A program made the translations under genes and the position numbers. A DNA stretch of 64,000 bases from the NCBI GenBank assembly GCA_047947185.1, contig CP170502.1, forward strand, positions 620,001 to 684,000, read 5' to 3'. The stretch comes from JANQJA01 sp047947185. GTDB lineage: Bacteria > Pseudomonadota > Gammaproteobacteria > Pseudomonadales > Azotimanducaceae. The notes beneath the pieces are model-generated. The model searched no databases. It worked only from the letters and a program-made list of their open reading frames with translations, and was not told where the DNA came from. Shown here piece by piece: positions 1 through 8,648 of the stretch; position 1 is the stretch's first letter; each line of letters starts with the position of its first letter.

Positions 1-184
1 GCGGAATGGTCACATTGAATACATCCCCGGTTTCACGACCCCGCAGGGCACGTTCAAGGCCCGGCATCATCCGACCGTCACCTTCAACAAACCACAGGGC
101 TTCACCACCCGCGGAGCTGTCCACAACCTCATCTGCCGCATTGCGAAGGACATAATCGAACCGGTAGTAGCAGGGATCAGGCAT
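1..184 (-). CDS. SlyD-like FKBP-type prolyl isomerase, N-terminal part (cut by window edge)
   Basis: The minus strand reads an open frame from an ATG at 184 to the left edge, giving about 61 residues that begin MPDPCYYRFDYVLRN. The segment around VDSSAGGEALWFVEGDGRMM (residues 21-40) followed by PGLERALRGRETGD matches the start of the SlyD type of FKBP domain, where a glycine-rich turn and GLE.AL.G...GD are conserved. SlyD proteins are cytoplasmic peptidyl-prolyl isomerases and chaperones, some with a metal-binding tail. The tail lies outside the window, so metal binding cannot be judged. The start lies 2 bases after the stop of the upstream mannosyltransferase-like gene, so the two are probably co-transcribed. 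Confidence 0.8.
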   Translation of the reverse strand, partial: MPDPCYYRFDYVLRNAADEVVDSSAGGEALWFVEGDGRMMPGLERALRGRETGDVFNVTIP

Positions 185-186
185 GC

Positions 187-1245
187 CTAGAAGTTTATCA
201 CATCAACCCAGGCTGGCCGCTGTACCGACCACCGGAGGTGGCTCACATCCGGAACGGTCAGTGGCTCACCCCGGCTGTGCATCAACAGCGCATTTCGCAG
301 CATGGCGACCGCTGCTCCCGGACTGTCATAGAGAAAAGCCTGGTCAAAATATTCGGGATAAGCAAGTCTCGCCGGGACCACAGGCATTGCCCCTGCTGCC
401 ACGGCCTCCAGCACGGCGAGCCCCTGGAATTCGTGGTGTGCCGTGGACAGCACCACATCACTCTCGCTGAGCAGCGCAAGGTATTCCGCGCGCGGCTGAT
501 GGCCACGTTGACCATCGATGCCGGCACCGTCCAGCAGCGCAAGACAGCGCGACAGTGCCCCGGGTACCTGCCTGAACTGCTGGCCTACCAGGTGAAACCT
601 GAACCGGGTGGTGTGGGCAAGCAGCACCTCAAGTATCGCCAGCAGCACCTCTGGCCCCTTGTCATGTTCCCAGCGATGGTTCCACAGGATGGTGGGCAGA
701 GGACCGCGCATGTTATGCACAACCCGGTTTTCGTCACGCAGGGGCACCGGCAGTACCCGACTCCTTGACGCCAGGTGCGAAACGATGCCAGCTGGCACCT
801 GATCCGGCATTTTGGCCAGCAGTGATTCTGCGCCGGTCAGGAAGGTTGACCTGTTATAGGCCGAATTGAACACCACCCGGTTTGCGGCAAGCGCCGTGTA
901 AATGCTGGTGATTTGTCGTTCCACCTGGTGAATCCGGGGCGAGTCACCCGGATAGTCAAACTGGTTCTCGTGAAAATAGACAACCGTGGGGACAGCCGCC
1001 AGTGCCGGCAGCATGCCGCGCAGCGCCGCAAGGTCCGTCATGGAGGTGGCAATGACCAGGTCAAACCGGCTTTTCAGGCGTGAATCAAAAGCCAGGGTCA
1101 GGCTGTTGCCGCGGAAACGCCAGCTGAAATGCCGGGCTGGTAACGTCACCACCTCAAAGGTATGCTCCGCAAAGGCGTCAACGAGGCCCTCCCGCCAGTA
1201 CTGGTGGCTCCGGGCATCATAGGGCGACAACAACAAAATTCTCAT
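187..1245 (-). CDS. Glycosyltransferase of the DUF3524/GTDC1 family, probable tRNA-queuosine mannosyltransferase
   Basis: The protein (352 aa) starts MRILLLSPYDARSHQYW, the usual opening of the DUF3524 family, and carries VVYFHENQFDYP near residue 105, a hallmark shared with animal GTDC1. The C-terminal half has a GT4-like EFQGLAVLE (E-x7-E) nucleotide-sugar motif inside HHEFQGLAVLEAVAAG. GTDC1 is the tRNA-queuosine mannosyltransferase of animals; that the bacterial relative mannosylates queuosine-tRNA is inference from family membership. An in-frame upstream ATG at 1266 would add seven residues, but it overlaps the divergent gene and the family starts at MRIL, so 1245 was chosen. No good ribosome binding site is visible at either start. 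Confidence 0.75.
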   Translation of the reverse strand: MRILLLSPYDARSHQYWREGLVDAFAEHTFEVVTLPARHFSWRFRGNSLTLAFDSRLKSRFDLVIATSMTDLAALRGMLPALAAVPTVVYFHENQFDYPGDSPRIHQVERQITSIYTALAANRVVFNSAYNRSTFLTGAESLLAKMPDQVPAGIVSHLASRSRVLPVPLRDENRVVHNMRGPLPTILWNHRWEHDKGPEVLLAILEVLLAHTTRFRFHLVGQQFRQVPGALSRCLALLDGAGIDGQRGHQPRAEYLALLSESDVVLSTAHHEFQGLAVLEAVAAGAMPVVPARLAYPEYFDQAFLYDSPGAAVAMLRNALLMHSRGEPLTVPDVSHLRWSVQRPAWVDVINF

Positions 1246-1264
1246 ATGGGTAGAATACCGGGTC

Positions 1265-2470
1265 ATGACAGGGATAGTAATTATTGGTGCCGGACAGGCA
1301 GCGGGACAGGCGGCGGCGAGCCTTCGGCAGGAAGGTTACGAGGGCAGTATCACAATTTTCGGCGACGAGACACATCCGCCCTATCAGAGACCCCCGCTCT
1401 CCAAACAGTACCTCTCACGCGAACACGGCCTTGAGAAGGTCTATCTGCGGCCAGAAAAGTTTTATGCTGACAAGTCCATTGACCTGCACACGGGCGTCCA
1501 GGTCACGGCTATTGACCCGCAGGCCCACCTGGTCACCACTGACAGTGGCGATGCGGTGCCCTACCACAAACTGCTGATTGCAACCGGCAGCCGGCCGCGC
1601 AAGCTGAATATCCCAGGCAGTGAACTGCCCGGCATCTTCTACCTGCGCAGCATCGCGGACGTTGACGCCATAGCCGCTGCCATGGACAAGGCAAAGCGGG
1701 TTGTTATCGTTGGCGGTGGTTACATTGGACTGGAAGTTGCTTCTGTTGCGGTCACACGCGGGCACGAGGTCAGTGTGCTTGAGATGGAAGATCGAATCCT
1801 GCAGCGTGTGACCACGCCTGAAATGAGTGCCTACTATGACCAGTTGCACCGCGCCCGCGGTGTCAAGATTCTCACCAACACGCTGGTCAGCGGTTTCGAG
1901 GGAGACACCTGTGTCACGCACGTCAAGTGTGGTGATGAGCTTATTCCTGCTGACCTGGTGATTGTAGGCATTGGTATTGTCCCCAATGTTGAGCTGGCTG
2001 TTGCCGCCGGGATTGAAACTGACAATGGCATTGTGGTTGATGACCATTGCCGGACATCTGATCCAGATATTTACGCGGCAGGCGATTGCACCAATCACCC
2101 CAACCCGATACTGGGGCGCCGTCTACGGCTTGAGTCTGTACCTAACGCGATGGAACAGGCGCGGGTGGCTGTGAGCAACATGCTGGGTGGTGACAAGGTT
2201 TATGCCTCGGTGCCCTGGTTCTGGTCGGACCAATACGAACTGAAGCTGCAGATGGTTGGCTTCTCGGGTGATGGCGACACCCAGGTGATCCGGGGTGACA
2301 TGGCAGCAAACCAGTTTGCTGTCTTCTACCTGAAAGATGGGGCCGTGGTGGCGGTGGATGCTGTCAACAGTCCCAGGGAATTTATGGTCTGCAAACAGCT
2401 GTACGGCAAGCAGGTAGATGCCAGGGCACTGGCTGATCCGGCAACGGACCTCAAGTCACTGCTGAAATAG
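1265..2470 (+). CDS. FAD-dependent NAD(P)H:ferredoxin reductase (rhodocoxin/putidaredoxin reductase type)
   Basis: This 401-residue flavoprotein has an N-terminal FAD dinucleotide motif (IIGAGQAAG near residue 5), a second NAD(P)H motif (VVIVGGGYIGLEVAS near residue 147) and the second FAD contact AAGDCTNHPN near residue 272. The last ~80 residues match the Reductase_C dimerisation domain. These enzymes pass electrons from NAD(P)H to a 2Fe-2S ferredoxin that serves a P450 or a Rieske oxygenase; no such partner is visible in the window. The gene is divergent from the mannosyltransferase-like gene and is followed after 12 bases by an ABC transporter pair, which may share its transcript without sharing its function. 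Confidence 0.87.
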   Translation: MTGIVIIGAGQAAGQAAASLRQEGYEGSITIFGDETHPPYQRPPLSKQYLSREHGLEKVYLRPEKFYADKSIDLHTGVQVTAIDPQAHLVTTDSGDAVPYHKLLIATGSRPRKLNIPGSELPGIFYLRSIADVDAIAAAMDKAKRVVIVGGGYIGLEVASVAVTRGHEVSVLEMEDRILQRVTTPEMSAYYDQLHRARGVKILTNTLVSGFEGDTCVTHVKCGDELIPADLVIVGIGIVPNVELAVAAGIETDNGIVVDDHCRTSDPDIYAAGDCTNHPNPILGRRLRLESVPNAMEQARVAVSNMLGGDKVYASVPWFWSDQYELKLQMVGFSGDGDTQVIRGDMAANQFAVFYLKDGAVVAVDAVNSPREFMVCKQLYGKQVDARALADPATDLKSLLK

Positions 2471-2482
2471 CTGCACGGTAGC

Positions 2483-3382
2483 GTGCGCCACAGTCTTGTT
2501 CTGGACGGGGTCTCCAAGTCTTTTGGGGACCAGAAGGCAGTTCGCAACATCTCGGCTGAAATTCCCGAGGGCAGCATCTACGGCTTCATTGGTCCGAACG
2601 GTGCTGGCAAGACGACCACCATCCGGATGATCATGAGCATCCTCTACCCGGACAGCGGTTCCCTTGCTGTTCTGGGTCAAAAGCCCGAGGCAGTCAAGGA
2701 CCTGCTTGGCTACCTGCCGGAGGAAAAAGGCCTCTACAAGAAAATGAAAACGGCTGAACTGGTGGCCTATTTCGGACGCCTGAAAGGGATGTCAGGACCA
2801 GGAGCACGCAGCCGCGCCCACGAACTGTTGCAGACGTTTGGGCTTGGCCACTGTGCGGATATGCGCTGCGATACCCTCTCCAAGGGGATGGGACAAAAAG
2901 TCCAGATCATCTCGACCCTGATCCATGCACCCGAACTGGTTATTCTTGACGAACCCTTCTCCGGCCTTGACCCCATCAACGTGGAAACCGTGCGCGGGGT
3001 TATCCTTGACCTGAAGCGACAGGGCCGCACGGTCATCTTTTCGACCCACGTCATGGAACAGGCTGAACAGATCTGTGATGCGATACTGTTGATCAGCCGG
3101 GGGCAGAAACTGCTGGACGGTACCCTTGCCCAACTGAAAGCTGACGCATCTCCCACCATTGTCATTGAGTACCTGGGCACACCTGTCAACCTGGGTAATC
3201 TGCCGGGTGTGTTGCGAGTCAATGACATGGGGCGGGCTGCAGAATTGACTCTCTCAACTGATGCGGACAGCCAACAAATCCTCAAGCTGCTCGTCAGCAG
3301 CATGACCCTGCAAAAGTTTGCGTTCAAGGAACCCTCCCTGCACGAGATTTTTGTCCGCACTGTCGGAGCGTCCCCGGAATGA
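2483..3382 (+). CDS. ABC transporter ATP-binding protein (NatA type)
   Basis: A 299-residue ABC ATPase with Walker A GPNGAGKTT near residue 37, a variant signature LSKGMGQKVQ, Walker B LVILDEPFSGLD and the switch histidine in STHVMEQ. The C-terminal ~80 residues fit the DUF4162 extension found on NatA/CcmA-like exporters. The start is a GTG at 2483 with a weak ribosome binding site. The gene overlaps the following permease gene by four bases (ATGA), so the two are translationally coupled and form one exporter. Substrate is unknown; NatAB-type systems export sodium ions or small toxic compounds. Confidence 0.9.
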   Translation: MRHSLVLDGVSKSFGDQKAVRNISAEIPEGSIYGFIGPNGAGKTTTIRMIMSILYPDSGSLAVLGQKPEAVKDLLGYLPEEKGLYKKMKTAELVAYFGRLKGMSGPGARSRAHELLQTFGLGHCADMRCDTLSKGMGQKVQIISTLIHAPELVILDEPFSGLDPINVETVRGVILDLKRQGRTVIFSTHVMEQAEQICDAILLISRGQKLLDGTLAQLKADASPTIVIEYLGTPVNLGNLPGVLRVNDMGRAAELTLSTDADSQQILKLLVSSMTLQKFAFKEPSLHEIFVRTVGASPE

Positions 3383-4908
3383 ACCGCTGGCTGCTGATTG
3401 CCCAGCGCGAATACCTGGAGAACGTCCGCACCAAAGGATTCTGGCTGGGTATCCTGATGCTGCCTTTCCTGTTGCTGATGGTGGCGCTGGTACCTCTCGT
3501 CGTTGAGTCCACCCGCGAGGCCAAGAAGTACCTGGTTATTGATCAGTCGGGCTGGCTCGGCGAGGCCGTACAACAGCAGATAGACAGGGATGACTTTGCC
3601 ATTTTCCTGGCGCAGGTCCGCGACGGGGCAGGCAATTCGGCATTACCCGATACCCTGGTCGCCTTTTCACACCTGCTGCAGGCGCTGACTGAATCAGAGG
3701 TACAGGCGGCGGCGTCAATGATCCTGGTCCCGCATACGCCCGGATCCGCGTCGGCGCCTGTCACCCTGCCGGACGCTGTGCTTGACTACATTGAGCGTCA
3801 TGGCAGGCAGACGGCAAACTGGTGGCATGCCATGCCACCCGGGGCAAAAGCTGCCTGGGCGCCGGCAATCTCACTTAACCGGTTTGTCAGGGTTGATGCT
3901 TCAGACTTCCCGGACCCCAATAAAGCGGTAGCAAGCGGCCAGCTCTTCGGCTACTTTGTTATTGGTGAGGCGCCGGTTGTCTCCGCTGCAGGCGGAAAAT
4001 ATGTCTCCAACAACCTGACCGATCGCGAACTGGCAAACTGGTTCGGTGATTACGCCAGCCGGCAGGTCAGGCGCGAACGGCTGCGGCAGGAGAACCTCAG
4101 CAGCGAGATTGCCGGGTGGATCAATGAACCCATCGAGTTTGAAGGTATCCACCTGAATCCTGACGGTGCTGAATTGGCGGTTGAAACCCGGGATGTCGTC
4201 CGGCAGTGGACACCCGTCGTCTTTGTCTATCTGCTCTGGATCTCCATCCTGATCAACACCCAGATGCTGCTCACCAATACCATCGAGGAAAAGTCAAACA
4301 AGCTGATTGAGGTACTGCTCTCCTCTGTCTCCCCGCTAGCACTGATGGCTGGAAAAATTTTTGGCATCGCCGGCACAGGACTGACGATCATCTCCGCCTG
4401 GACGGTCATGGCCCTCACCTTTTTCCTGCTGTTACCGGCTATAGCCGGGATTGTCCTGCCCTTTGACATTGCCGGGACTCTTGCCGAGCCCCGGTTGCTG
4501 GTCTCTTTTCTCGTCTATTTTCTCCTCGGGTACCTGCTTTACGCGGCCCTGCTGGTGGGTCTGGGCTCCATCTGCAATAACCTGAAAGAGGCCCAGAACC
4601 TGATGCTGCCCGTACAACTTGTACAAATGGTACCCATTTTTGTCATGGTGCCCATCGGGCGTGACCCTAACGGAGCGCTGGCCCAGACCCTGTCCTGGTT
4701 TCCACCCCTGACTCCTTTTGTCATGATGAATCGCGCAGCAGCACCGCCAAGCCTGACCGAGTACGTCGGCACCACCTTGCTACTGGTCATTTCGATCGCA
4801 GGGGCACTCTGGTTTGCGGCAAAAATCTTCAGGATCGGCATACTGTTGACCGGCAAACCGCCGGGACTTCTCCAAATCTTGCGCTGGCTGCGAGCGCCGA
4901 CGGTATAA
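3379..4908 (+). CDS. ABC-2 type transporter permease (NatB-like)
   Basis: The 509-residue protein has one N-terminal membrane helix (about residues 21-43), a large extracytoplasmic domain of roughly 230 residues, and a C-terminal bundle of about five to six helices starting near residue 275. This is the architecture of NatB/YhaP ABC-2 permeases. The start overlaps the ATPase gene by four bases. The motif NTIEEKSNKLIEVLLSSVSP at the cytoplasmic entry of the second helix is the conserved ABC-2 coupling segment. Substrate cannot be read from the sequence. Confidence 0.88.
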   Translation: MNRWLLIAQREYLENVRTKGFWLGILMLPFLLLMVALVPLVVESTREAKKYLVIDQSGWLGEAVQQQIDRDDFAIFLAQVRDGAGNSALPDTLVAFSHLLQALTESEVQAAASMILVPHTPGSASAPVTLPDAVLDYIERHGRQTANWWHAMPPGAKAAWAPAISLNRFVRVDASDFPDPNKAVASGQLFGYFVIGEAPVVSAAGGKYVSNNLTDRELANWFGDYASRQVRRERLRQENLSSEIAGWINEPIEFEGIHLNPDGAELAVETRDVVRQWTPVVFVYLLWISILINTQMLLTNTIEEKSNKLIEVLLSSVSPLALMAGKIFGIAGTGLTIISAWTVMALTFFLLLPAIAGIVLPFDIAGTLAEPRLLVSFLVYFLLGYLLYAALLVGLGSICNNLKEAQNLMLPVQLVQMVPIFVMVPIGRDPNGALAQTLSWFPPLTPFVMMNRAAAPPSLTEYVGTTLLLVISIAGALWFAAKIFRIGILLTGKPPGLLQILRWLRAPTV

Positions 4909-4915
4909 TGACCCG

Positions 4916-6145
4916 ATGAACCAACCGGTCACCGCAAGCAGCATTCGCGCCGCCTATGACAGGATTGTTGGGGAGATTGTGCATACACCTGTTACGCACT
5001 CATCCACCCTGTCTGAAATCTGTGGCGTTGAAACCCTGTTTAAATTGGAAAACCTGCAGATGACAGGTTCGTTCAAGGAACGCGGTGCCATCAATCGCCT
5101 GCTGGCACTCACTGACGACGAACGCAGTCGCGGCGTGATAGCCGCAAGCGCAGGCAACCATGCCCAGGCCGTGGCTTACCATGCCAGCCGTCTGGGCATT
5201 TCTGCCAAAATAGTGATGCCGCGTTTTTCGCCCCTGGTCAAGATCCGTTCAACTCGCCACTGGGGTGCTGATGTGATTCTCGAGGGCAACAACTTCGACG
5301 AAGCCTACCGGCATTCACAGGAAATTGTGGCACAGGAAAATCGTGTTTATCTGCATCCCTTTGACGACCCTGGCGTGATTGAGGGCCAGGGCACATTGGC
5401 ACACGAACTGCTCCAGAGCCGGTATGGTCCGGACATTGACGCCATCCTCGTCTCAGTCGGGGGCGGCGGACTCATTGCCGGTGTGGCAACCTATATCAAG
5501 GAGACCCGGCCGGGCATCGAGGTGATTGGCGTTGAGGAGGCAAACTGCGATGCCATGGCCCAATCCCGTCGCGCAGGTCATGTGGTTGAGCTTGGTGCGG
5601 CCCCTGTCATTGCCGATGGGATTGCCGTGCGGAAAGTGTCGGCGCGCAACCTTGATACCGTTAACCGGTATGTTGATGACATGGTCAGCGTTACCTCAGA
5701 TGAAACCGCCAATGCCATCATGCTGATGCTGGAAATCGAAAAGACCGTAATTGAAGGGGCCGCTGCCGTCACCCTGGCCGCGCTGCTCAACAATCGCCTG
5801 CCCCACCTCGCGGGTAAAAAAGTCGTTTCAGTGATCAGTGGCGGTAACATTGATATCAACTTCCTGGCCAAGATCATTAACCGCGGCCTGACTTTTGATG
5901 GTCGGATTGTCAAACTGGATTCGGTAATCCTTGACCGGCCCGGCGCGCTTGAGGAGATGCTGGGGGTATTCAGGCAAAGCGGCGCAAACGTCCTGGAAGT
6001 CAGCCACCACCGCTACGCCAGTGATGCGCCCATTGGCCAGATCGACGTCTCGATTACCGTAGAGACGCGGGACAAATCACATATCGAGGAACTGAAAACC
6101 CTGCTGGCCGCACGCGGCTACCCGGTCAAGGCGCGTTTACGATAA
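4916..6145 (+). CDS. ilvA: Threonine ammonia-lyase (threonine dehydratase) with ACT domain
   Basis: This PLP enzyme of 409 residues converts threonine to 2-oxobutanoate and ammonia. The PLP lysine lies in SFKERGA (near residue 52), the substrate loop in SAGNHAQ and the phosphate-binding glycine loop in SVGGGGLIAG. The last ~75 residues form a single ACT domain, as in the short ~400-residue type; the longer biosynthetic IlvA of enteric bacteria has two ACT-like domains. No other isoleucine-pathway gene is adjacent, so a biosynthetic or catabolic role is open. It starts seven bases after the permease gene and its last 20 bases overlap the convergent FHA gene. Confidence 0.9.
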   Translation: MNQPVTASSIRAAYDRIVGEIVHTPVTHSSTLSEICGVETLFKLENLQMTGSFKERGAINRLLALTDDERSRGVIAASAGNHAQAVAYHASRLGISAKIVMPRFSPLVKIRSTRHWGADVILEGNNFDEAYRHSQEIVAQENRVYLHPFDDPGVIEGQGTLAHELLQSRYGPDIDAILVSVGGGGLIAGVATYIKETRPGIEVIGVEEANCDAMAQSRRAGHVVELGAAPVIADGIAVRKVSARNLDTVNRYVDDMVSVTSDETANAIMLMLEIEKTVIEGAAAVTLAALLNNRLPHLAGKKVVSVISGGNIDINFLAKIINRGLTFDGRIVKLDSVILDRPGALEEMLGVFRQSGANVLEVSHHRYASDAPIGQIDVSITVETRDKSHIEELKTLLAARGYPVKARLR

Positions 6146-6749
6146 ACCGGATCCTGCCAAACTGGAGCAGGTCCCGGTCCTTCAGTGTCACCTCTTCGAT
6201 TTTGGTCCCGTTCACATAAGTCCCGTTGACAGATCCCAGGTCCCGGAGCACCAATCCATCATCCATGACTTCCAGTTCTGCGTGTTTGCGGGAAAGCGCT
6301 GGCTCAAGGATGGACAGGTCACACTCCAGCGCACGGCCAATTTCTATCTTGTCGATCACCGGGATAATCTGGCCTTTTTCAGGTCCGGAATCAGCAATAA
6401 TGGACCAGCATCCCTGACCCATTTCCAGCAGCGCCGTACCCGAGAGCACCAGGGTCTTGGAGCTGTTGTCTTCAACCACTTCAAGCTCCACACCGCCCAC
6501 GGTGACTATGTCACCCACACCCAGCACAACCGGACCGGCAATTTTTGCGCCGTTTACCAGGGTGCCTGATGCGGTGTTGACATCAGTAATGGTAACTGTC
6601 TCACCCTCAACCTTGAGATCCGCATGAAAGCCATTGACCCCGGCCTCGTCCACGACGATGTCATTGACCTCACCTTTGCCAATTGTCTTGCCAGGCGCCA
6701 CAAGCGCTACCGGCTCAGAACGACCGTCCCTGAACTGAATCTTCAACAT
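6126..6749 (-). CDS. Protein with two FHA domains
   Basis: The 207 residues contain two forkhead-associated phosphothreonine-binding domains. The second (about residues 118-207) is canonical, with IGRALECDLSI, SRKHAEL and LGSVNGTYVNGTKI. The first (about residues 1-95) is weaker but keeps VNGFHADL and ASGTLVNG. No kinase or phosphatase lies next to it in the window, so its partner is unknown. FHA proteins often join type VI secretion, cell-division or serine/threonine kinase pathways. The gene is divergent from lepB and its 3' end overlaps ilvA by 20 bases. Confidence 0.85.
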   Translation of the reverse strand: MLKIQFRDGRSEPVALVAPGKTIGKGEVNDIVVDEAGVNGFHADLKVEGETVTITDVNTASGTLVNGAKIAGPVVLGVGDIVTVGGVELEVVEDNSSKTLVLSGTALLEMGQGCWSIIADSGPEKGQIIPVIDKIEIGRALECDLSILEPALSRKHAELEVMDDGLVLRDLGSVNGTYVNGTKIEEVTLKDRDLLQFGRIRFIVNAP

Positions 6750-6856
6750 GGCAGGTCCTTTGGGTGTGATTTCAATGAGTTAGTGTCGAATGCTCACTTA
6801 GATTACAGCTCAAAGGTTAATTTGTACAGCGACGAAATCGGCAGTAAACTCAACCG

Positions 6857-7549
6857 ATGAATATGGCCAATCGAATAGGTGCTTTCTGGCGCGAGTGGCG
6901 CACACTGCTGATCTTCCTGTTTGTGATGGTGCTGTTCCGCTCGGCCATCGCTGACTGGAACCAGGTCCCTTCCGGTTCAATGAAACCCACAATCCTTGAA
7001 GGCGATCGCGTTGTTGTGAACAAGCTGGCCTATGACCTCAAGGTGCCCTTCACAACCTGGCACCTGGCAGAATGGGACAACCCCAGTCGCGGCGAAATTG
7101 TCACTTTTTACTCGCCCCGGGATGAGAAGCTACTGATCAAGCGCGTGATTGGTGTACCCGGCGACATGATCAAGATGCGCAACAATCAGCTATACATCAA
7201 CGATGAACCGGCAACCTACAGCCAGCTCGACGATAAGATTGTTGATCAACTGGACATTTACCAGCGCCGCCACCATCACTTCTTTTTTGAACAGATCGAC
7301 AATGTTGTCCATCCCGTCATGATGCGCCCGGCACTACCCAATAACAGCAACAGCTTTGGCCCGGTGGAGATCCCGGCGGGAAAGTACCTGATGCTGGGTG
7401 ACAACCGGGACAACAGTGCTGACTCGCGGGTCATTGGCCTTATCGACCGCGACCGGATCACCGGCCGGGCCCACACCATTGCCTTTTCTGTCAATTACGA
7501 TGCTTACTACCTGCCGCGACCCGACCGGTTTATTCGTCCTCTCCAGTAA
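6857..7549 (+). CDS. lepB: Signal peptidase I
   Basis: The inner-membrane serine protease that removes signal peptides from exported proteins. One membrane helix spans about residues 16-33, then the catalytic serine in SGSMKPTI (Ser41) and the general base lysine in LLIKRVIGVPGD (Lys95) are present, with the box-E motif LGDNRDNSADSR. At 230 residues it is shorter than E. coli LepB and has a single N-terminal helix. No Shine-Dalgarno sequence is seen before the ATG, and a -10-like TAAACT sits at 6845-6850, so a leaderless transcript is possible. The 3' end overlaps the convergent small membrane protein gene by 20 bases. Confidence 0.93.
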   Translation: MNMANRIGAFWREWRTLLIFLFVMVLFRSAIADWNQVPSGSMKPTILEGDRVVVNKLAYDLKVPFTTWHLAEWDNPSRGEIVTFYSPRDEKLLIKRVIGVPGDMIKMRNNQLYINDEPATYSQLDDKIVDQLDIYQRRHHHFFFEQIDNVVHPVMMRPALPNNSNSFGPVEIPAGKYLMLGDNRDNSADSRVIGLIDRDRITGRAHTIAFSVNYDAYYLPRPDRFIRPLQ

Positions 7550-7811
7550 CTTTTTTTGTGGCCCCCGTTTCTTCCAGGTGGTCCAGCAGGCTGCCTTTCA
7601 CCGGTCGCCGTAACAGGCGGATCACGAAAGACAACACAAATCCCACCATCATCATGCCAATGACAAACACAATCGAAAACAGCAGGAAGACCCATACCAC
7701 TTCTGTCTCCACCTTGAAGTACCTGACCGCCACATAGACAAATGCGGCGGCGAAGGCACTGCCAGAGACAAAACGCCGTATCAGGGGATCCCTGTAAAAC
7801 CGGGCCAACAT
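7530..7811 (-). CDS. Small membrane protein of unknown function (93 aa)
   Basis: Two predicted membrane helices lie at about residues 15-33 and 40-64, followed by a basic segment IRLLRRPVKG and an acidic C-terminal tail ending TGEDE. No family was recognised. The gene begins eight bases after the stop of the FkpA-like gene on the same strand, so it is probably the second gene of that transcript. Its end overlaps lepB by 20 bases tail to tail. The balanced hydrophobic pattern and tight spacing support a real gene. Confidence 0.7.
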   Translation of the reverse strand: MLARFYRDPLIRRFVSGSAFAAAFVYVAVRYFKVETEVVWVFLLFSIVFVIGMMMVGFVLSFVIRLLRRPVKGSLLDHLEETGATKKVTGEDE

Positions 7812-7819
7812 CCGTGGAG

Positions 7820-8521
7820 TTACAGGATATCGAGCAGTTCAACATCAAAAATCAGCACGGCGTTGGGTGGAATGCCGCCGGTACCACCCGGACCGTACCC
7901 GAGTTCCGGTGGTATAAACAGACGAATTCTGCCGCCTTTGCTGACCAGCTGTAACCCTTCAGTCCAGCCGGCAATCACCTGGTTCAGCCCAAACTCGGCC
8001 GGCTGCCCGCGCTGCCGCGAGCTGTCAAAGGTGCTGCCATCAACAAGCCTGCCATCGTAGTGCACCCGCACCCGGCTGGCCGCCGTGGGCGTCTCGCCGA
8101 TACCCGCTTCAATAATTTCATACTGGAGGCCGGATGAGGTTACCTTGACGCCGGCTTTTTTGGCGTTTTCGGCCAGGAATGCCTGGGCAGCCGCCAGGTT
8201 AGTCTCTGCAGCCTGGTTTTGCGCAAGTTCAGCGGCTTCCTGACGTCGCTGCTGATTGGCCTGGATCTCTGCGATGACCGCCTGCTGTTGTGCCTGGTCC
8301 AGGTTGGGGGCCTGGTTGGCCAGTGAATCCCGCATGCCGCTGATCAGGCTTTCAATATCCACTTCCTCATTGCCACCGTCTTTCAGCATGTTGCCAAACG
8401 AATAACCGAAAAAGTAACCCATGTCCTTTTCCAGGTCGCCGGCTGTTTCTTCTGCCCGGACGGAACTGGAAATGAACGCAAGAATAACTACCAAGCCACT
8501 GATTATATTGCCTTTATTCAT
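7820..8521 (-). CDS. FkpA/Mip-like FKBP-type peptidyl-prolyl isomerase, exported
   Basis: The 233-residue protein has a signal peptide (about residues 1-23, ending SSVRAEE), an N-terminal dimerisation segment with GYFFGYSFGNMLKDGG, a long Gln/Ala-rich helix (about residues 75-125) and a C-terminal FKBP domain with VHYDGRLVDGSTFDSSRQRG and FIPPELGYG. This is the FkpA/Mip layout of periplasmic or outer-membrane folding catalysts. No lipobox cysteine is evident, so periplasmic location is favoured. The gene is divergent from prc, another envelope protein-quality factor. Confidence 0.9.
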   Translation of the reverse strand: MNKGNIISGLVVILAFISSSVRAEETAGDLEKDMGYFFGYSFGNMLKDGGNEEVDIESLISGMRDSLANQAPNLDQAQQQAVIAEIQANQQRRQEAAELAQNQAAETNLAAAQAFLAENAKKAGVKVTSSGLQYEIIEAGIGETPTAASRVRVHYDGRLVDGSTFDSSRQRGQPAEFGLNQVIAGWTEGLQLVSKGGRIRLFIPPELGYGPGGTGGIPPNAVLIFDVELLDIL

Positions 8522-8589
8522 TGTTTACCTATATCACCCAAATGCAAGTCGCACATTATCGCATATGCGTTGTCAAAACCGCCAAGTCC

Positions 8590-8617
8590 TTGATTAAAAT
8601 CCCGAAGGGCATCTAAA
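8590..8617 (+). promoter_or_regulatory. Possible sigma70-type promoter of prc
   Basis: TTGATT at 8590-8595 and TCTAAA at 8612-8617 are separated by 16 bases and lie 31 bases before the prc start in the 127-base divergent spacer. The match to consensus is only moderate. Confidence 0.3.
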
Positions 8618-8648
8618 CTAACTGCTGGACCAAAGGCACCGTCGTATT

